21,804 nt of DNA, taken from assembly GCA_021783435.1 (NCBI GenBank), contig JAJXUC010000054.1, positions 1-21,804 on the forward strand, read 5' to 3'. The DNA comes from Pseudomonadota bacterium. Lineage in GTDB: Bacteria > Pseudomonadota > Gammaproteobacteria > Burkholderiales > Burkholderiaceae. The notes beneath the pieces are model-generated. The model did not search any database. It saw nothing but the letters and a program-made list of their open reading frames with translations, and was not told the DNA's origin. Positions 16,294 through 21,804 of this stretch are shown here, piece by piece. A program made the position numbers and the translations under genes. The stretch's first letter is position 1. Each line of letters opens with the position of its first letter.

Positions 16294-16847
16294 GATCCGA
16301 CACCCTCCCCGAGGCATGCGCGCAAGGCGAGAATGGCGCGACGGATGACGGTCTTGACGGTGCCCAGGGCCATGCCGCTGAGCTTGGCAAGTTCGGCATG
16401 CGACATGCCCATCACATACGAGCGGGTCAACAATTCGCGTTGCTGCGGTTTGAGATCATCGAAACAACGCTCGAGCGAGCCATGCGACAGGCTGCGTTCC
16501 AGCAACTGCTCCGGCCCGGGCGCGGCGTCGGCCGGGTCCAGCGGGACCTCCATGGCATCAAGGCTCTCCACGGGTTCGCGCCCTTTGGCGCGCAGCTTGT
16601 CGAGGCAGGTGTTGCGCACCACGGTGGCCAGCCAGGCCTCGGCCGCGCCTTGCGCCGGGCGGTAGCTGGCGGCTTGATGCCAGATCTTCACATAGGCGTC
16701 CTGCAGGGCGTCTTCGGCTTGCGCCGGATCGCGCAACAGGCGCAGGCAGATGGCCCAGCCACGGCGACGCGTGGCGTCATACAGCGCGGCGAAAGCTTGC
16801 TGGTCGGCCAGCGCGGTGTAAGCCAGGAGTTTTTCCAGATCGGGCAT
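16290..16847 (-). CDS. ECF-type RNA polymerase sigma factor
   Basis: Alternative sigma factor of 185 residues. Region 2 (about 18-88) contains AFAALYDATRRR, DPAQAEDALQDAYVKIW and the -10-recognition helix ending TVVRNTCLDKLRA. Region 4 (about 125-178) contains LKPQQRELLTRSYVMGMSHAELAKLSGMALGTVK (quoted as separate parts: the LTRSYVMGMSHAELA turn and GTVKTVIRRA). There is no region 3, which defines the ECF class. The ATG at 16845-16847 (MPDLEKLLAYTALADQQAF) aligns with relatives. A longer frame upstream is composition-biased and was rejected. It is followed by its anti-sigma factor with a four-base overlap and preceded by a ferritin-like gene on the same strand, a plausible regulon member. Confidence 0.92.
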   Translation of the reverse strand: MPDLEKLLAYTALADQQAFAALYDATRRRGWAICLRLLRDPAQAEDALQDAYVKIWHQAASYRPAQGAAEAWLATVVRNTCLDKLRAKGREPVESLDAMEVPLDPADAAPGPEQLLERSLSHGSLERCFDDLKPQQRELLTRSYVMGMSHAELAKLSGMALGTVKTVIRRAILALRACLGEGVGS

Positions 16848-17086
16848 CGGAGAAGGTCGGGCGGTGTGCGGCCGGCGCAGCACACCAGAGCGGAACAAAC
16901 GCATCCACCGCCACGCCTGAACCTGCAGGTGCAACGGGCCCAATGGCCGTAGCAACCGCCCCGGCGTGGGGGCGTTCCCGCATCTTAATGGGACGGCCTG
17001 CGCTTGCGCAGCCGGACTGAAACCAGCCATGACGAATCCAGAGAATGCAAGGGTTTGCAATGAGCCGGAATCAGTCCAGCGCAGCA

Positions 17087-17665
17087 TCAGGCGATGAACG
17101 CCGCCGGAACCGGGTTCTCGCCGAGGGCGTTGAGGAGGATGGCCCAGTGCATGGTTTCGTCCCCCATGATGCTGGCAGCAGCCTTGGCCAAATCGCGGTT
17201 GTGAAACTGCGGAACCGTGCCGAGATAGGCGCTGGCGGCGCCTTTTTCCAGACCGGCGGCAAAGCGCAACACGTCGGCCTGGTTCTTCAGCTTGTCGGTC
17301 GGAAAGTTGTAGGCCGCGGGTTTCATCGACATCACCGGCGTGCCGCCGAGTTTGTTGATCGTGCTCTCGAGCACGCCGGCGTGCGCCTTGTGCTGGCCCT
17401 GGAATTCCACCGCCACCGCCAGGACCGGCTTTTGCAGCAGCCCCGATTCGGCGCCCACCTGATAGGCGGCGATCGCCTGGTATTCCAGGCCCAGGGCGAC
17501 GTTCAGCATCTTGATGTCATCGTCGTTCGACATCGACGCCGCAAAACTGCGGGCCGGCAAGGCCAGGCCGCTGGCGGCAGTGAGGCCGGCGACGAACAAG
17601 CCGCCCTTCTTGAACCAGGTGCGGCGGTCCAGTGCGGGAGAATCCAAATGGGCGTTGGTATCCAT
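17087..17665 (-). CDS. Tat-exported ferritin-like domain protein
   Basis: Predicted periplasmic protein of 192 residues. The N terminus has a twin-arginine signal: DRRTWFKKGG (Arg14-Arg15), a hydrophobic core GLFVAGLTAASGLAL and an ARSFAA cleavage region. The mature part is a four-helix ferritin-like domain with ligand-like residues Glu61 (GLEYQAI), Glu88 and His92 or His95 (EFQGQHKAH), Glu140, and Glu170 with His173 (DETMHW), consistent with a di-iron or dimetal site. Export by Tat suits a protein folded with its metal. The function is unknown, and iron storage or peroxide detoxification is inference. AAGGA sits seven bases before the ATG at 17663-17665. An upstream start would add a leader before the signal and was rejected. 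The ECF sigma gene follows 239 bases downstream. Confidence 0.88.
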   Translation of the reverse strand: MDTNAHLDSPALDRRTWFKKGGLFVAGLTAASGLALPARSFAASMSNDDDIKMLNVALGLEYQAIAAYQVGAESGLLQKPVLAVAVEFQGQHKAHAGVLESTINKLGGTPVMSMKPAAYNFPTDKLKNQADVLRFAAGLEKGAASAYLGTVPQFHNRDLAKAAASIMGDETMHWAILLNALGENPVPAAFIA

Positions 17666-17673
17666 GATCGTGT

Positions 17674-17729
17674 CCTTGCAAAGTGGTTGAACGAACAGGC
17701 CGCGCCGATGCGCGACCTTGCAAACCACT
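17674..17729 (-). repeat. Paired direct and inverted repeats in the ferritin-like gene leader
   Basis: CCTTGCAAA occurs at 17674-17682 and again at 17716-17724, 42 bp apart. Overlapping them, AGTGGTT (17682-17688) and AACCACT (17723-17729) form an inverted pair. In the minus-strand message the inverted pair could make a hairpin ending just before the AAGGA ribosome site, so a regulatory role is possible. Confidence 0.4.
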
Positions 17730-17979
17730 ACGCCGGGATCGGGAACTTGGATTCATCGCGCCCAGCCACGCGCCTTTGCGCGGCATGTGGATTTGCGCTT
17801 GCCGGGTCGATCGGCGGTCACCATGGCCTGATGTCCTGGAAACCCAGTCTCCTGAAGCAACCGCCGGTCCGCTCCGGGAGTTCTAGACCCATCGGGCTGC
17901 CAAGAGACCCATCCCGCACTGACGTTGCAGCGTGCCACTGGACGAGTCGTTCGTCAAAGGCGATATCTCGCTGGCAAGG

Positions 17980-18008
17980 CTTGAAATTAGCCGTTTCACC
18001 CCTACAAT
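17980..18008 (+). promoter_or_regulatory. groESL promoter with overlapping sigma70 and sigma32 elements
   Basis: TTGAAA (17981-17986), a 16-bp spacer and TACAAT (18003-18008) form a good sigma70 promoter. The same bases read as a sigma32 promoter, CTTGAAA (17980-17986) followed after 12 bp by CCCCTACA (17999-18006), close to the consensus CTTGAAA and CCCCATNT. The CIRCE operator begins at the last base of the -10 element. Confidence 0.8.
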
Positions 18009-18034
18009 TAGCACTCGCATCAGGTGAGTGCTAG
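18008..18034 (+). promoter_or_regulatory. CIRCE operator (HrcA repressor site)
   Basis: TTAGCACTC, nine bases, then GAGTGCTAG: the consensus TTAGCACTC-N9-GAGTGCTAA with one mismatch at the last base. It overlaps the -10 box and start region of the groESL promoter, where HrcA binding would block transcription until heat shock. Confidence 0.95.
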
Positions 18035-18148
18035 CGAAACCCGAACTCAAGTCTCAACCGAGACCGGTTTCCAAGCGCTCCTGCCCAGCCGCCCCGCGGC
18101 ATGGCGTGCGTTTCAATCTCTCGAATTCCATCAACAGGAGCAACACGA

Positions 18149-20114
<1,966 letters not shown>

Positions 20115-20433
20115 TTGCGTCCAGTTCGCGGGGTTTCAGGCGCGGCGTGACGCCGCTCCATGGAGGAGCTTCGACCCTGAATGGGGCGGCGGTCGCTTGC
20201 GACTGCCGGGAACGCTGATGGGCCTGCGACCTTGCGGTTTGCAGGCCCATTTTTTTGGCATCTCATCGCTTGCCGCCCGTTTGCCAGCGCCCAAAGCCCA
20301 GTTAAAACCGCCACTGGTCGTAGGATCGCCTGCTGAAGGACTTCAAAGCCGCAGCTCGCCGGTTCGCGCAATGCGGGGGCGATGCAAGGCCACTTTCGCC
20401 ATGCGGCGCGATGAACCATACAGGGAGATTGCG
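20115..20433. other. Intergenic region after groEL
   Basis: These 319 bases contain no gene. They hold the groEL terminator (20218-20256). A weak promoter-like pair, TTGCCA (20281-20286) and TAAAAC (20303-20308) with a 16-bp spacer, could serve the next gene. Confidence 0.6.
20218..20256 (+). terminator. Rho-independent terminator of groESL
   Basis: ATGGGCCTGC (20218-20227) pairs perfectly with GCAGGCCCAT (20241-20250) around a 13-base loop, followed by a run of T to 20256. This is a strong terminator in the groESL direction. Confidence 0.92.
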
Positions 20434-21654
20434 ATGACCGTGAAAACCACCAACAACCTCGGCGTGCTGTTGCGCAGCTACGAGGCGTTGCACAACTGGC
20501 GGGCACTTGCGATGCTGGCGTGCAGCTTCATCCTGGCAGGCCTGGCGATGATGGGCGGCGCTGCTGCCACGGCCAGTTCCGGCAGCTATGCCGTGAGCAT
20601 GCTGATGGGTTTGGTGGGGGCCATCATCGCCATCATCGGCATCAACGCCAGCGGCCTGATGCTGGTCGATCAGGCCTATGACCAGCCGGCCCGCGGCTTC
20701 GGCGCCGCTTTTCTCGGCGGCCTGCAGGCGGCGCTCCATGTCATTGGCGCGCTCATCCTGCTCGGTGTGGGCTTTGCTGTGGTGTTCGTGGCGGCCTACC
20801 TGCTGTCATTGCTCGGGCGCATTCCCGGCATCGGCGGGGTTTTTGGTTTCCTTCTCGCCGGGCCCTCGGTGGTGATCGTCGCGCTGGCGTATGCCGTGCT
20901 GGTGCTGGCCACGCCCTTGATGGTGGCGGCCATCTGGCATGGCGAGGGCTTGATGTCCAGCTTGTCGCGAGCGGCTGACATCGTCATCAAGAAGCCGCTG
21001 GAAGTGCTCATGCATTTTCTGGTGCTGGGGCTGGTGGTGTTTCCGGCCGCGGTCTTCATCTTCGGCCTGGTGTTCGGTGCCAGCACCGAGATCGCCAGGA
21101 TGTATGCGGCTGTCGGGCTGGGTGGCTTCGGGCCCGCCGAGGGCTCCGGCCTGATGCAGATGCTGTTGGCGCAGATGACCAGCTACGGCTTCGGCGGCGC
21201 CGGCATTTCCATCGGGCTGGTGACTTTCCTCGCCTGGTCCGTCATCGGCCTGATCTACCTGCTGGGACTGATCTTCGTCTACCGCGCAGTCAACGAGGGG
21301 GTCGGCTCGGAGGCGGCTGCATTGGTCGGCCAGCGCTTGTCGCAGTTCAAGCAGAGGCTGGACGGCTACAAGCCGGGCGCGGGCTTCACGCCACCAGAGC
21401 CCTCTCAAGAGCCTGCCGAACCGTCCCAAGCCGCCTTGACCCCCACCGGGGGTGAGCCGGCGGCGCATCCCTGGGGGCCCTCGGAAACGACACAGGATGC
21501 CACGGCGGGCGCCCCCCCCGTGGCCAGCGGGCCCGCGCCGGGGCCGGCAAGTCCAGCCGGTGTCGGCACCAGGCCATGCCCGGCATGCGGCGCCACCGTG
21601 GCCGCAGACGATGCCTTCTGCCGCCGTTGCGGCCAACCCTTGCATACTCCGTAG
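20434..21654 (+). CDS. Polytopic membrane protein with C-terminal zinc ribbon
   Basis: Protein of 406 residues; I do not recognise the family. About six hydrophobic segments are visible (roughly residues 23-45, 52-76, 98-127, 132-168, 190-217, 258-284). Then comes a Pro/Ala/Gly-rich linker of about 60 residues (about 315-378) and a C-terminal zinc ribbon CPAC-N10-CRRC (Cys382, Cys385, Cys396, Cys399). The zinc ribbon is probably cytoplasmic and may mediate protein contacts. The ATG at 20434 has GGGAG seven bases upstream. Earlier in-frame ATGs (20401, and one within groEL) lie in the groEL region or terminator and were rejected. It is a single-gene unit between two terminators. It may be a general membrane protein of unknown role; transport is not shown by the sequence. 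Confidence 0.85.
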   Translation: MTVKTTNNLGVLLRSYEALHNWRALAMLACSFILAGLAMMGGAAATASSGSYAVSMLMGLVGAIIAIIGINASGLMLVDQAYDQPARGFGAAFLGGLQAALHVIGALILLGVGFAVVFVAAYLLSLLGRIPGIGGVFGFLLAGPSVVIVALAYAVLVLATPLMVAAIWHGEGLMSSLSRAADIVIKKPLEVLMHFLVLGLVVFPAAVFIFGLVFGASTEIARMYAAVGLGGFGPAEGSGLMQMLLAQMTSYGFGGAGISIGLVTFLAWSVIGLIYLLGLIFVYRAVNEGVGSEAAALVGQRLSQFKQRLDGYKPGAGFTPPEPSQEPAEPSQAALTPTGGEPAAHPWGPSETTQDATAGAPPVASGPAPGPASPAGVGTRPCPACGATVAADDAFCRRCGQPLHTP

Positions 21655-21670
21655 AGGAGGGTGCGCGTCC

Positions 21671-21708
21671 CGGACTCCGGGCGGTCCAACTCCGCGGGGT
21701 CCGTTTTT
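21671..21708 (+). terminator. Rho-independent terminator after the zinc-ribbon membrane protein
   Basis: CGGACTCCG (21671-21679) pairs with CGGGGTCCG (21695-21703) with one G-T pair, followed by TTTTT (21704-21708). It lies 16 bases past the stop codon of the membrane protein. Confidence 0.8.
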
Positions 21709-21804
21709 CGCACGCCGCGCCGCGGCAACGGGCCTTCGATGGTTTTGCCCTGTCTTGCGCGGTGTTCGGTAGGCTTCACGACCATGCGCGCAACCCGAAG
21801 ACTT

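Larger units (their letters stand above)
17666..18148. other. Divergent intergenic region between the ferritin-like gene and groES
   Basis: No gene is seen in these 483 bases. The left end carries the ferritin-like leader repeats. The right third carries the groES promoter, the CIRCE operator and a leader of about 130 bases. The middle (about 17760-17970) shows nothing recognisable. Confidence 0.7.

Noticed and set aside
17729..17755. TGAATCC-N16-CGTA on the minus strand as an ECF-type promoter of the ferritin-like gene
   Set aside because: No matching second copy was found upstream of the sigma gene itself, so autoregulation support is lacking.
21784..21804. ATG with a GGTAGG upstream at the right window edge as the start of another gene
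   Set aside because: Only seven codons remain before the window ends; not enough to support a gene.

Overview
The window is a GC-rich chromosomal segment of a betaproteobacterium, most likely order Burkholderiales. The evidence is the gene order mnmG-rsmG-parA-hydrolase-parB with a canonical parS site, a CIRCE/sigma32-controlled groESL operon, and the protein sequences (Kup, HemN, HIT protein, GroEL). A Thiomonas- or Comamonadaceae-like genus is a guess. No phage, insertion sequence, CRISPR array, tRNA or rRNA was seen. Most of the window is ordinary, well-packed core genome.

Layout from left to right. At the left edge is a possible truncated minus-strand gene, then a stand-alone FIST sensor-domain protein (+). 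It faces a membrane 7TMR-DISM diguanylate cyclase (-). Next is a tight minus-strand operon, read right to left: mnmG, rsmG, parA, a small serine hydrolase of the RBBP9/YdeN type, and parB. All gaps are 13 nt or less, and the last pair overlaps by 4 nt. The operon leader holds a perfect 16-bp parS core inside a 42-bp perfect palindrome, just upstream of mnmG and over the place where a -35 box would lie. This couples tRNA and rRNA modification genes to chromosome segregation genes, as is common near bacterial origins.

Beyond parS lies about 0.8 kb of accessory-looking DNA with one small unknown ORF and a structured, terminator-ended stretch that may encode a small RNA. Then come marC, a Lon-like AAA ATPase with no protease domain, and kup (all minus), with hemN divergent from kup (+). 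hemN meets a minus-strand group tail to tail: ECF sigma factor, RskA-type anti-sigma factor and HIT hydrolase. Upstream of the sigma gene is a Tat-exported ferritin-like protein (-). The right end carries groES-groEL (+) with a textbook CIRCE operator and overlapping sigma70/sigma32 promoter elements, a strong terminator, and a six-helix membrane protein with a C-terminal zinc ribbon (+), followed by its own terminator.

The most notable points are: the extended parS palindrome and its possible ParB autoregulation; the ParB N-terminal LGRGL motif reading LGLGL, which loses the arginine implicated in stimulating ParA; the hydrolase gene lodged between parA and parB; the candidate sRNA; the protease-less Lon-like ATPase; and the sigma/anti-sigma/ferritin neighbourhood. 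No clearly new multi-gene system was found.
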